A program made the position numbers and the translations under genes. Source: Lutimaribacter pacificus (GTDB lineage: Bacteria; Pseudomonadota; Alphaproteobacteria; Rhodobacterales; Rhodobacteraceae). From it: 64,000 nucleotides of DNA. The notes beneath the pieces were generated by a model. That model searched no databases and was not told the origin of the DNA. It saw only the letters and a program-made list of their open reading frames with translations. This document shows, one piece after another, positions 47,346 to 58,660 of the stretch. The stretch is from positions 372,001 to 436,000 of the forward strand of contig NZ_FQZZ01000003.1 in assembly GCF_900142185.1 (NCBI RefSeq). The letters run 5' to 3'. Numbering within the stretch: the first letter of the stretch is position 1; each line of letters opens with the position of its first letter.

Positions 47346-47370
47346 GCATGGGCGCGGGTGGCGCCCATGC
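47346..47370. terminator. Hairpin between convergent phosphatase and gcvP genes
   Basis: A perfect 10-bp stem GCATGGGCGC/GCGCCCATGC has a 5-base loop. There is no T-run, so a role as a two-way terminator is only likely by position. Confidence 0.4.
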
Positions 47371-47382
47371 CGCGTGCCGCGA

Positions 47383-50234
<2,852 letters not shown>

Positions 50235-50238
<4 letters not shown>

Positions 50239-50597
50239 TTGGTCTCGCTATGTGTCAGAACATTGATGAGGTGGCCCGCCGGGTCACGCATGTAAAAGCG
50301 GCGCACGCCCCACGGCTCGGTCACGGGGCCGTATGGTATTTCGGCATTGGCGGCACGGGCGGCGGCCAGCGTCGTGTCGAGGTCGTCCACCTCGATCGAC
50401 AGGGCGGGCAGAGGCGTGCCCGCGCCACCTTCGCTGGCCAGGCTCAGCTGCGCCGGCTGTGTCCGGCCCGGCACGGCCGTCGTCACGATGAACCCCGCAT
50501 CCATCACCGGGTCGAGCCCGAAGACACGCGCATAGAACGCGGCCAACGCCTGCGGATCATCCGCCGGCAGGTTGGGCACGATGCGCCGGATGGTCAT
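50235..50597 (-). CDS. VOC-family (glyoxalase-like) protein inside the gcv operon
   Basis: The 120-residue protein is one VOC module: N-terminal [11 protein letters not shown], then [10 protein letters not shown] and the C-terminal [14 protein letters not shown] with a typical Asp-Pro-Ala-Gly-His ending that includes a possible metal ligand. VOC proteins are glyoxalases, dioxygenases or binding proteins. It is separated from gcvH by one base and overlaps gcvP by four, so it is co-translated with the glycine cleavage system. Its link to glycine metabolism is not known. Confidence 0.9.
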
Positions 50598-50598
50598 G

Positions 50599-50958
50599 TC
50601 AGCCCACGAAGTCGTTATAGGCGTCCTCGTCCATGAACTTGTCGATCTCGTCCATGTCCTCGACCTTGAGCTTGAAGAACCACGCCTCGCCCAGCGGGTC
50701 TTCGTTGACCTTGCCGGGCTCGTCGACGATGGCCTCGTTCACCTCGACGATCTCGCCATCGACGGGGGCCACGATGTCCGAGGCGGCCTTGACGCTTTCG
50801 ATCACCACGATCTCGTCGCCGGCGGCGACCCTGGTGCCCACCTCGGGCAGTTCGACGAACACGACATCGCCCAGCTGCGTGCTGGCATGTTCGGTGATGC
50901 CGACGACAACCAGGTCGTCCTCGACGCGCAGCCATTCATGGTCTTCGGTGAATTTCAT
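50599..50958 (-). CDS. gcvH: Glycine cleavage system H protein
   Basis: The 119-residue carrier protein shuttles the aminomethyl group between P-, T- and L-proteins on a lipoyl arm. The lipoylation lysine is Lys57 in [11 protein letters not shown]. The start at 50958 ([12 protein letters not shown]) is standard; an in-frame ATG nine bases upstream is also possible. It is 20 bases downstream of gcvT. Confidence 0.97.
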   Translation of the reverse strand: MKFTEDHEWLRVEDDLVVVGITEHASTQLGDVVFVELPEVGTRVAAGDEIVVIESVKAASDIVAPVDGEIVEVNEAIVDEPGKVNEDPLGEAWFFKLKVEDMDEIDKFMDEDAYNDFVG

Positions 50959-50978
50959 GGGGTCCATCCCTTGTTGGT

Positions 50979-52106
50979 TCAGCGTTTGAAATTGGCGGGG
51001 GTAAAGGGCAGCTCGGCCACCGTGACGGGCTGGCGCCTGCCGCGCAGTTCGCCCCAGAGCCGGGTGCCGGGCGCGGCGAATTGCGCGGGCACGTAACCCA
51101 TGGCGACGGGGGCACCGACGGTCGGGCCGAACCCGCCCGAGGTGATCGTGCCGATCTGCTCGCCGCCCGCTTCGGTGGCGAACAGCGTCACGCCCTCGCG
51201 CATGGGCGCGCGACCCTCGGGGCGCAGGCCGACGCGGCGGCGCGGCGGGCCATCGGCCAGGTGACGGGCGATGCGGCCGGCGCCGGGATACCCGCCCTCG
51301 CGCGCGCCGCCGGGGCGGCGGGCCTTCTGGATCGCCCAGGTCAGCCCGGCCTCGACCGGGGTGGTGCCGGTGTCGATGTCGTGGCCGTAAAGGCACAAGC
51401 CCGCCTCCAGCCGCAGGCTGTCGCGCGCGCCAAGGCCGATGGGCAGCACGCGGTCGTCGGCCAGCAATGCGCGGGCGAAATCCCCGGCGGCGGCATTGGG
51501 CACCGAGATTTCGAAACCGTCCTCGCCGGTATAGCCCGAGCGCGACAGCCAGCATTCCGCCCCGCCGATATCCAGCACCGCCACGTCCATGAAGCGCATG
51601 TCGGCCACGGCGGGCGCATGTGCGGCCAGCACCGCCCCGGCCATCGGGCCCTGCAGCGCCAGCAGCGCGCGGTCGGTGATCTCCTCCACCCCGATCCCCT
51701 GCGGCTCCAGCGCGGCGCGCATATAGGCGATATCCGCCGCCTTGCAGGCCGCGTTGACCACCATGAAGACGTGATCGCCGCGATTGGCCAGCATCAGGTC
51801 GTCGAGAATGCCGCCCTGCGCGTCGGTGAAGAACCCGTATCGCTGCCGCCCCTCGGCCAGCCCGGCGATATCGACGGGGATCAGCGCCTCGAGCGCCAGC
51901 GCGACGGTCTGATAGCTGTCGGCCCGCAGGATCACCTGCCCCATGTGGCTGACATCGAACAGCCCCGCCCGTTCGCGTGTATGGGTATGCTCGGCCATCA
52001 CGCCGGCCAGGTATTGCACCGGCATCTCGTACCCGGCAAAGGGCACCATCCGCGCGCCAAGTTCTTCGTGCAGTTCGTGCAGTACCAGGCGTTTCAGTTC
52101 CGTCAT
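50979..52106 (-). CDS. gcvT: Aminomethyltransferase, T-protein
   Basis: The 375-residue T-protein releases ammonia and hands the methylene group to tetrahydrofolate. Family motifs include [41 protein letters not shown] and the C-terminal [16 protein letters not shown]. It opens the gcvT-gcvH-VOC-gcvP operon. A tandem glycine riboswitch precedes it by about 90 bases, so expression should rise with glycine. Confidence 0.97.
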   Translation of the reverse strand: MTELKRLVLHELHEELGARMVPFAGYEMPVQYLAGVMAEHTHTRERAGLFDVSHMGQVILRADSYQTVALALEALIPVDIAGLAEGRQRYGFFTDAQGGILDDLMLANRGDHVFMVVNAACKAADIAYMRAALEPQGIGVEEITDRALLALQGPMAGAVLAAHAPAVADMRFMDVAVLDIGGAECWLSRSGYTGEDGFEISVPNAAAGDFARALLADDRVLPIGLGARDSLRLEAGLCLYGHDIDTGTTPVEAGLTWAIQKARRPGGAREGGYPGAGRIARHLADGPPRRRVGLRPEGRAPMREGVTLFATEAGGEQIGTITSGGFGPTVGAPVAMGYVPAQFAAPGTRLWGELRGRRQPVTVAELPFTPANFKR

Positions 52107-52194
52107 CTACCCATACCCCCCACGGGTTCCTGCGCGGTGATACGGGCAAAGACGTCACCGGGCATCATTATACACCGCCAATGCCGGTGCGCCG

Positions 52195-52352
52195 ATGCCC
52201 CCTCTGTCCTTGGTGCCTGAGATCGCTATCCCTTCGGCGGACGCGCCGGGCGCGCCACTCTCCAGAGTCTTCGGTCCGGCACGGTCCCTTTGGCCTGAGA
52301 GTTTCCGGGGCGGTTGCTCCTTCGGCACCGGTCTTACCGGTTCTCCCGTGCT
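52195..52352 (-). promoter_or_regulatory. Tandem glycine riboswitch of the gcv operon
   Basis: Read leftwards the leader has two glycine aptamers. The first shows GCCGAAGGAGCAA (52326-52314) and ACTCTCAGGC (52302-52293) followed by a purine-rich AAAGGGACCG. The second shows GCCGAAGGG (52237-52229), GATCTCAGGCACC (52223-52211) and the AAGGACAGAGGGGG end. These are the well-known conserved blocks of the gcvT element. Binding of glycine would switch on translation or transcription of gcvT. Confidence 0.93.
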
Positions 52353-52407
52353 GGTATCCTAGGGTTAGCCGAGTCGGTGCCGTCCGACAAGAGGTCGTTT
52401 TCGCACC

Positions 52408-52866
52408 CTACGGCGTGGCCGTGCCCGCGCAGCGCCCGGGAACGAGGATATCGAGCAGCCCCTCGTTGCCGCAAACCAGCGCATCCAGCCGGACCTGGTC
52501 GAGATGGGCATAGAACGCCTCGGCCGCATCGGCGATCGCCAGCCGCAACCGGCAGGCATCGACCAGCGGGCAGGTGTTGTCCACATCGGCAAAGCATTCG
52601 GCCAGCGGCACGCCGGCCTCGATCTGGCGGAACACGTCGCCGATCACGATCTCGTCCATCGGGCGGCCCAACGTGATCCCGCCGTTGCGGCCACGCTGCG
52701 TGTGCAGGTAGCCGAGCTGCCCGAGCTGGTTGATGACCTGCGCCAGGTGGTTTTCCGAGGTGTTGCAGCGATCCGAAACCTCGCTCTTGGTGACGAGGCG
52801 CCCGGCATTCGCCCCGCAGAACATGAGGACACGGATGGCCAGGTTGGTGCGTTTGGTGATGCGCAA
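52408..52866 (-). CDS. Rrf2-family regulator, NsrR-like
   Basis: The 152-residue regulator begins RITKRTNLAIRVLMFCG, the typical Rrf2 winged-helix opening, with recognition region SENHLAQVINQLGQLGYLHT. Three cysteines (Cys91, Cys99, Cys105) can bind an Fe-S cluster; NsrR uses a similar trio to sense nitric oxide. The TTG start at 52866 is chosen because it matches the family N-terminus; no clear ribosome site precedes it, and an ATG at 52962 would add 32 residues unlike the family. A GATGCATT box (52894-52901), resembling NsrR half-sites, lies upstream and may be self-regulatory. No NO-reductase gene is close. Confidence 0.8.
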   Translation of the reverse strand: MRITKRTNLAIRVLMFCGANAGRLVTKSEVSDRCNTSENHLAQVINQLGQLGYLHTQRGRNGGITLGRPMDEIVIGDVFRQIEAGVPLAECFADVDNTCPLVDACRLRLAIADAAEAFYAHLDQVRLDALVCGNEGLLDILVPGRCAGTATP

Positions 52867-52960
52867 GGGGCTGTCTTTCGCTTGAAGATATGCGATGCAT
52901 TCTGCACCGGAACGCCCCCATACCGGATTGACCTGAATCAAAAGCGGCTGGGTTTGTTGC

Positions 52961-53569
52961 ATGAGCGATGCATTTTTCTTTGGCTACGGATCGCTGGTGA
53001 ACCGCGCGACCCACACGTTCGCGGATGCGCATCGCGCCCGCGTGCGCGGCTGGCGGCGGGCCTGGCGCGGCACGCCGCAACGCGCGGTGGCCTTCCTGAC
53101 CGCGGTGCCCGACCCGGCGGCACAGATCGACGGGCTGATCGCCGCGGTGCCGGGCGAAAGCTGGGCAGCGCTGGACGAACGCGAACGCGCCTATGACCGG
53201 GTGCATGTCGGCGACGACGTGCACCACCCCCTGCCCCACCGCCCGCAGATCGCGATCTACGCGATTCCCGATGGCGGCCATCATGCGCCCAGCGACGACC
53301 ATCCGATCCTGCTGAGCTATGTGGACGTGGTGATGCAGGGCTATTTCAACGAGTTCGGCGCCGAAGGCGTGGCCGCCTTCCTGGCCAGCACCGATGGCTG
53401 GGCCTCGCCGGTGATGGACGACCGGGCCGACCCGATCTATCCCCGCCACCGGGCGCTGGCCGCTTCGGAGCGGCGCATGGTCGACGGCGCGCTGGAACAG
53501 GCGGGCGCGCGGCGCATCCCGCTGGACCGCGCGGTGCTGGCCCGCCGCCCCGGGGGCGACGGATGCTGA
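52961..53569 (+). CDS. Gamma-glutamylcyclotransferase-like protein
   Basis: The 202-residue protein starts with the GGCT-fold signature FFFGYGSLVN and has the IAAVPGESWAALDERE segment. A catalytic Glu in the ERERAYDR region is plausible. Relatives release 5-oxoproline from gamma-glutamyl compounds or modify AIG2-type substrates. It overlaps the DUF2254 gene by seven bases on the same strand. Confidence 0.85.
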   Translation: MSDAFFFGYGSLVNRATHTFADAHRARVRGWRRAWRGTPQRAVAFLTAVPDPAAQIDGLIAAVPGESWAALDERERAYDRVHVGDDVHHPLPHRPQIAIYAIPDGGHHAPSDDHPILLSYVDVVMQGYFNEFGAEGVAAFLASTDGWASPVMDDRADPIYPRHRALAASERRMVDGALEQAGARRIPLDRAVLARRPGGDGC

Positions 53570-54804
53570 AGGCGCTCGACCTGCCGGCCATGCTGCTGCG
53601 CCGGGCCTGGCGCAGGCTGGGCGTGCGGGTGGCAAGCTTTGCCCTTCTGGCCTGCGTGATCGCCGTGGCGGCCCCCGCGGTCGAGCCGTGGATGCCGCGG
53701 GAACTGGCCAGCCGCATCGGCGCCGACGCGGTGATGCCGGTGCTGACTATCCTCGCCTCGTCGATGCTGGCGGTCTCGACCTTTTCGCTGAACGTGATGG
53801 TCTCGGCGCATCGCACGGCCGCCGCCAACGCCACCCCGCGCGTCCACCGCCTGCTGCTGGAGGACAGCACGACCCAAAGCGTGCTGGCGGCCTTCATCGG
53901 GGCCTTCGTCTATGCGCTGACGACGATCATCCTGTTCCGCGCAAGGCTCTATGACGGCGATACGGCGGTGGTGGTGATGGGAGTCACGATCTTTGTCGTG
54001 ATCATGGTCGTGGTGGCGATGCTGCGCTGGATCGGACATCTCAGCCGGCTCGGCAGCATGGACGACAGCATGGCGGTGGCCTGCGACCGAGCCCGCGCCA
54101 GCCTGATCGCGCGCACCCGCCGGCCCGCGCTGGGGGCCAACCCGCTGACCGACGACACCGTGCTGCCCGGCAGCACCACGCCGGTGCCCGCGCTGCAATC
54201 GGGCTATGTGCAACTGGTCGACCTGGCGCGATTGCAGGACTGCGCGGGCGAGACCGCGTCGGTCTACGTCACCTGTGCGCCGGGCCGGCACGTGCTGCGC
54301 GGCCAGCCCATCGCGCAGGTGGGCGGCACGGTCGGCGATGACGCGCTGGACCGGATCGCACGCAGTTTCGTCATCGGCAATATCCGCACCCACGAACAGG
54401 ACCCCGCCTTCGGCCTGACCATCCTGTCGGAAATCGCCTCGCGCGCGTTGTCGCCGGGGGTGAACGACCCCGGCACCGCGATCGAGGCGATCACCCGGCT
54501 GGAAACGCTGCTATGGGATTATGCCGCCAATGACGGTGCGCCCGATGCGCCGGAATACCCCCGGGTCTTTCTGCCGGTGCCCCGCGATGCCGACCTGATC
54601 GAGGCGGCCTTTGCCGCCACCGCGCGCGACGGCGCAGGGCAGATCGAGGTTGCCGGCACCCTGCGCCGCGCCCTGCTGGCCCTGACCGGAGCGCCCGCCC
54701 CCGACCTGGCAGAGGCCGCCGCCGCGATGGCGGACAGGGCCCGGCAACACGCGCAAAAGGCCCTGCGGCTCGACATGGAAAAGGATGCGCTCGACCGGGT
54801 GTAG
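53563..54804 (+). CDS. DUF2254 family membrane protein
   Basis: The 413-residue protein has four hydrophobic segments in its first 170 residues (among them VASFALLACVIAVAAPAV and the FIVVMGVTIFVV-like run) and a soluble C-terminal domain with GSTTPVPALQSGYVQLVDLA and SPGVNDPGTAIEAI, which match DUF2254. Its function is unknown. It is probably coupled to the preceding cyclotransferase-like gene. It converges with the glycan cluster. Confidence 0.9.
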   Translation: MLKALDLPAMLLRRAWRRLGVRVASFALLACVIAVAAPAVEPWMPRELASRIGADAVMPVLTILASSMLAVSTFSLNVMVSAHRTAAANATPRVHRLLLEDSTTQSVLAAFIGAFVYALTTIILFRARLYDGDTAVVVMGVTIFVVIMVVVAMLRWIGHLSRLGSMDDSMAVACDRARASLIARTRRPALGANPLTDDTVLPGSTTPVPALQSGYVQLVDLARLQDCAGETASVYVTCAPGRHVLRGQPIAQVGGTVGDDALDRIARSFVIGNIRTHEQDPAFGLTILSEIASRALSPGVNDPGTAIEAITRLETLLWDYAANDGAPDAPEYPRVFLPVPRDADLIEAAFAATARDGAGQIEVAGTLRRALLALTGAPAPDLAEAAAAMADRARQHAQKALRLDMEKDALDRV

Positions 54805-54827
54805 GTGACGCCGCACAAGGCGCTTTC

Positions 54828-55838
54828 CTAATCCTTGTCGAAAAGCTGCGCCGCGCCGTCGGTTATCGTGTTGCCGCAGGCTTTTACGAACTCTTTTTCA
54901 ACCTTGTGATCGCGGCTGATCTTGTCCAGGCTCATCTCGCCGCGCAGGTATAGCAGCCCGATCTTCGACTGGAACGCGGGATCGTCCAGCCGGGCGTCGT
55001 CCGTTTTCTTCTTTGCCGGGATCGGTGCCGCGTCGGGGTCGATGCCATGCTTGTCGATCAGCCGGTGCAGGAACGATCCGCGCCGGGGCTTGTTGGCCTC
55101 TTTCTCTTCCAGCCGCGGCTTCATGCGGCGGGCCCAGAAATGGATACCGCGCGTTTCCGGCGTCAGCTGTTCCTCGACGAAATCCAAATGCCGCGACAGG
55201 ATCATCTTGTTCCGGTCCCTGAACGAGATCGGGTAGAAGGCGCTTTCCGGCTCGGCATATTCGATTTCGCCGGTCTCCTGCAGGAAATGCGTCACCGAGG
55301 CGGGGCCGGTGAACCCCCAGCTCTGCTCGGTCATGTGCACGGGTTTTCCAGCGTCCTTCTCGGCCTGCAATTCGTCCTGCTGCCAGGGCTTGAGCCATGG
55401 CGCGATGGCGTATTCGTCCTGGAAGAAGTCCAGCAGGCCCGCCAGCGCTTTCGACGAGGACGGCAGGCCAAGCACCGCGTTGCAGACAAGGTCGGGCTTT
55501 TCCCAGCCGAACACGAAGGGCCGGTCGAAATCGAACGGACGATAGCAATACATGTCCGCGTCGATCCAGATCTTGTCGGTTTTCTTCAGCAGGTGAAGGC
55601 GCCACATATCCGCATGGATCGCCGGGCTGCCGGTGCGGGCATGGCGCAGCATCGGCTCGGAGGGAAAGATGTCTTCCGCGTCGGCAAGGTGCACCCCTTC
55701 GGGCGGGTTGTCGATCGGGGCATAGCTGTAGAGCGTGGTGTGATGACCGGCATCGACAAAGGATTTCAGGCACAGCTGCTCAAGCCAGCTAAGCCTTCCG
55801 CCGATCCAGAGCGTTGCGATTTCGGGAAGGTTTTTCAA
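54828..55838 (-). CDS. Glycosyltransferase with DXD motif
   Basis: The 336-residue protein resembles GT32/capsular-type glycosyltransferases. It has IATLWIGGRLSWLEQLCLKSF near the start, and the DXD sugar-nucleotide motif at residues 93-95 in KIWIDADMYC. The C-terminal 80 residues are Lys-rich and may be a separate helical part. The TTG start at 55838 has GGAG eight bases upstream and fits the family N-terminus. It is the last gene of a leftward set of glycan genes. Confidence 0.85.
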   Translation of the reverse strand: MKNLPEIATLWIGGRLSWLEQLCLKSFVDAGHHTTLYSYAPIDNPPEGVHLADAEDIFPSEPMLRHARTGSPAIHADMWRLHLLKKTDKIWIDADMYCYRPFDFDRPFVFGWEKPDLVCNAVLGLPSSSKALAGLLDFFQDEYAIAPWLKPWQQDELQAEKDAGKPVHMTEQSWGFTGPASVTHFLQETGEIEYAEPESAFYPISFRDRNKMILSRHLDFVEEQLTPETRGIHFWARRMKPRLEEKEANKPRRGSFLHRLIDKHGIDPDAAPIPAKKKTDDARLDDPAFQSKIGLLYLRGEMSLDKISRDHKVEKEFVKACGNTITDGAAQLFDKD

Positions 55839-55929
55839 GTCGCTCGCTCCGGCAAGCCTGTTGTATTCACTGGGCACGCTACAACCTGCAACATTTCTTT
55901 CCAAGGGCAAGATCGCCGCGGATACGGCA

Positions 55930-56796
55930 CTATCTGACGACCTCTGCGGGCAGCCGCGCGATATAGCCGTCGATGCCGGATTGGCCGATCTCGCCACGTT
56001 CGGCCAGGATATCGAGCGCGAGCACCGCGATATCGAAACTTTCGAAGGCGGAATCCGCCAGCATCGCCAGATGCTTGAGCTTTTCGGTCTCGTATTCTTC
56101 GATCGACATGATATCGCGGAGGAACACGACATCCCCGTCCACCCCCTGGTTCTTGTTCCTGCGTGGCCTCAGGCGGTCGGGGCTTTTCCCCCTGACCATG
56201 TAGGATTTCAGGAACAGGAACTTGTGCAGGTAGAACCCGATGGCCTGAAGCTCTTTCATCTGCGCGTCCAGAAGCGGCTGGTCCTGGTAGAGCGGGATCA
56301 CCGCGGCCTCGGTGATCACGGCAACGGCGCTTTGCAAAGCCGCCTTCGCGCCGCGGAACACCGCGGCTTCGCTACCCTGAACGTCGATCTTCAGCAGGTC
56401 GAATTCCGGGATCTCCGTCAGGCTGTCCAGCCGGCGCGTCGGCACCTCGACGACCTCTTTGACGGTCATGCCGGCCTCCCACCGGCCCATGAGACCGAGG
56501 AATTTCGGGTTGGGCTTGTAAAGCGAGGTGAACCCGCCGCCCTTGCAGACATGAAGGCTGCCGCGCCGCCCGTTCCCGATCGCGTGCGGCAGGTAGTGGT
56601 CCAGTTCGCCCTTTTCGGCGATCAGCTTGTCATAGGCGTCTTTCTGGGGTTCGAACCCCCAGACCTCGCACAGGCCGTTGCGCAGAAGCGTCGCATATGG
56701 CGTTTCGCCAAGCGGATTGGCCCCCACATCCACGACCCGCGTGCGCCGCGCGGGCGACAGGGTGTCGTGCAGAAACCGGGCGCGTTCGTCTTTCAT
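55930..56796 (-). CDS. FkbM-family methyltransferase
   Basis: The 288-residue SAM-dependent enzyme shows VVDVGANPLGETPYATLL (SAM-binding motif I) and the LLKIDVQGSEAAVFRGA block typical of the FkbM group. Such enzymes O-methylate sugars or small molecules. It lies between glycosyltransferase and sulfotransferase genes, so the probable target is a cell-surface or exported glycan. The start at 56796 is the first ATG before the family motif. Confidence 0.88.
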   Translation of the reverse strand: MKDERARFLHDTLSPARRTRVVDVGANPLGETPYATLLRNGLCEVWGFEPQKDAYDKLIAEKGELDHYLPHAIGNGRRGSLHVCKGGGFTSLYKPNPKFLGLMGRWEAGMTVKEVVEVPTRRLDSLTEIPEFDLLKIDVQGSEAAVFRGAKAALQSAVAVITEAAVIPLYQDQPLLDAQMKELQAIGFYLHKFLFLKSYMVRGKSPDRLRPRRNKNQGVDGDVVFLRDIMSIEEYETEKLKHLAMLADSAFESFDIAVLALDILAERGEIGQSGIDGYIARLPAEVVR

Positions 56797-56815
56797 CACC
56801 GTCTGTCCCAATTCG

Positions 56816-57568
56816 CTAGGTCGTCTGCCCGGCGACCGCTGCGTACATTTCGAAATCGTCGGCATAGGCCTGTTCCAGCCTTGCCAGGTCCTTCTTGCGC
56901 AACCCGTCCCTGAGCGATGCGCTTCTGGTCTTGTGACCGATCGTCTTGCGCGTGTCCTCGACCTGCAGGTCGCCCTGGCCGAACAGTTCGGCCATGACCT
57001 CGCGCAGCGCGGGGTCGATCCCGTCCACGGTTCCGAGGAAATCATAGTCGATCAGGCCATAGGAGATTTCCTTGCACTGGCTGCGCCAGTGCCGGTCCAG
57101 ATCCCGCGCCGCGCTGTCCTGCGCCACGATGTCGATGAAATCCGCAAGCGACAGCGCATCCCCGGGGGCCTTCCCGATATGCCGGAACAAGGCCGCCCGC
57201 TGCTTGGTGTCGCCCGACACCTTGTCGGAAAAGGCGGACAGAAGCCGCGAAACCGGCTCCCGGACGAAGGTGAACCTGAAATGCTCCGCGCTTTCGAGCG
57301 CCGCAAGCGCGCCGTCGACACTCAGGCTCCGCTTGCCGTTGCGCATCAGGGCCTTGGGCGGCTTGTGGATGATATCGTTGCCGATCGGCGTCGCGGGAAG
57401 GTCCAGAAACGCCATCTGGTGACGCAATACCGTGGCCAGAACGGTCGTACAGGCAGCCTTGTGGTTCTTCATGTAGACGAAGGGCCGCTTGCTGGTGCCC
57501 TTGCCCGACACGTGCACGATCTGAAGGAAATGGCGCTCGTGATGGTAGTTTTTCAGTATATCGTTCAT
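56816..57568 (-). CDS. Sulfotransferase family 2-like protein
   Basis: The 250-residue protein has the PAPS-binding patterns of carbohydrate sulfotransferases: the 5'-phosphosulfate loop in FVYMKNHKAACTTVLATV and the 3'-phosphate site in RFTFVREPVSRLLSAF. It would sulfate a glycan or glycolipid. Its start overlaps the stop of the upstream glycosyltransferase gene by four bases. No PAPS-synthesis genes are in the window. Confidence 0.85.
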   Translation of the reverse strand: MNDILKNYHHERHFLQIVHVSGKGTSKRPFVYMKNHKAACTTVLATVLRHQMAFLDLPATPIGNDIIHKPPKALMRNGKRSLSVDGALAALESAEHFRFTFVREPVSRLLSAFSDKVSGDTKQRAALFRHIGKAPGDALSLADFIDIVAQDSAARDLDRHWRSQCKEISYGLIDYDFLGTVDGIDPALREVMAELFGQGDLQVEDTRKTIGHKTRSASLRDGLRKKDLARLEQAYADDFEMYAAVAGQTT

Positions 57569-58581
57569 GGGCGCCCATCCGCCCCGTCCCGGCTGCCGAC
57601 CGAATCCGCGATATCTGCCCACAGGTCCCGGAAGGCGGGATTGGATTTCAGGCTCTCGATCTTGGCCTTGTGGGCCTGAACCGATTTCTCGTGCAGGGTC
57701 TTGAGCTGCTTGTCGGACCTCAGCTTGTCCAGCTCGGCCTGCGTCGTCTTTCGATAGGCGTCGATATCGGAATATTCGGCTTCGTGCCCGTCCCGTTTCC
57801 TGAAATACTGATCGCTCATGCGTTTCTGGCGCACCGCGTCGCCGCGTTCGAACTTGGCCAGCATGCTTTCGCCGGATCGCAGCGTGTAATGGTTGACCCA
57901 CGCGGTCCCGTAGCGTCCGGTGCTGTCGATCCCGCGCTGGTAATCGCGGATGAACTGCGGTGCCATCCGTTCGCCGGAGCCGTCATACCATGTCACGTCA
58001 TCGGCGGCCTCGGGCTGCACGATCGGGCGATGGTTGGCGAATTCCCTGATCCTGCCGGTATTCCTGGTGATCGACTTGACCCCGCGCCGGGCCTTCTTGG
58101 GCGGCGGCACCTTGTCGCGCGAGCGGCGGAACTGTTGCGTCACCAGCCCGTCCTGGAACGCGAGGTTTCCGCCGAAGCCGTAATTCAGCTCGGACAGCGA
58201 TATGACGTCAGGCTCATCAAGGCTTTCGACCAGCGCCTGCAGCGTTCCGTCCCCGGTTTTCGAGACAATGAACTCGTCGCAGTCGATGATCACGATGTAG
58301 TCGGCGCGCCGGAATTCCTTGTGAAACGGCGCATAGGCCAGCGCGGTGCGGTGGTGCTGCCCGTTTTGCAGGAACATGGTCGGGTTGGGCAGGTGCCGCA
58401 CGATGCCCATTTCGTCCAGCCGGTCGAGGATCTCGGACGAGTGGTCATCGCAATCGTTTGAAAAGATGACGAAATCACTTACGCCGATGCCCCTGCAATG
58501 GGCGATCCACTCAAGCAGGAAGGGGCCCTCGTTCTTGACGCATGTCACCACGCAAAAGCTGCTCTTATTCATGCCGGTCAA
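57565..58581 (-). CDS. Glycosyltransferase family 2-like protein
   Basis: The 338-residue protein has the GT2-like opening VVTCVKNEGPFLLEWIAHCR and the metal motif IDCDEF (near residue 100), followed by a WVNHYTLRS segment that recurs in the larger neighbour. It probably transfers a sugar in surface-glycan synthesis. An ATG nine bases downstream of the chosen start is also possible. It overlaps the sulfotransferase gene by four bases. Confidence 0.87.
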   Translation of the reverse strand: MTGMNKSSFCVVTCVKNEGPFLLEWIAHCRGIGVSDFVIFSNDCDDHSSEILDRLDEMGIVRHLPNPTMFLQNGQHHRTALAYAPFHKEFRRADYIVIIDCDEFIVSKTGDGTLQALVESLDEPDVISLSELNYGFGGNLAFQDGLVTQQFRRSRDKVPPPKKARRGVKSITRNTGRIREFANHRPIVQPEAADDVTWYDGSGERMAPQFIRDYQRGIDSTGRYGTAWVNHYTLRSGESMLAKFERGDAVRQKRMSDQYFRKRDGHEAEYSDIDAYRKTTQAELDKLRSDKQLKTLHEKSVQAHKAKIESLKSNPAFRDLWADIADSVGSRDGADGRP

Positions 58582-58660
58582 CTCGTTTTCCTGTCACTTC
58601 GCACCTGTCGCGATGCCTGTCAGAGCGGCCCTGTTCCCCAGGGCCAGGGGGTTTGCAGGC

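Noticed and set aside
52867-52962. Longer N-terminus of the NsrR-like regulator from the ATG at 52962
   Set aside because: The extra 32 residues do not resemble Rrf2 proteins and would cover the probable operator; the TTG at 52866 fits the family start.
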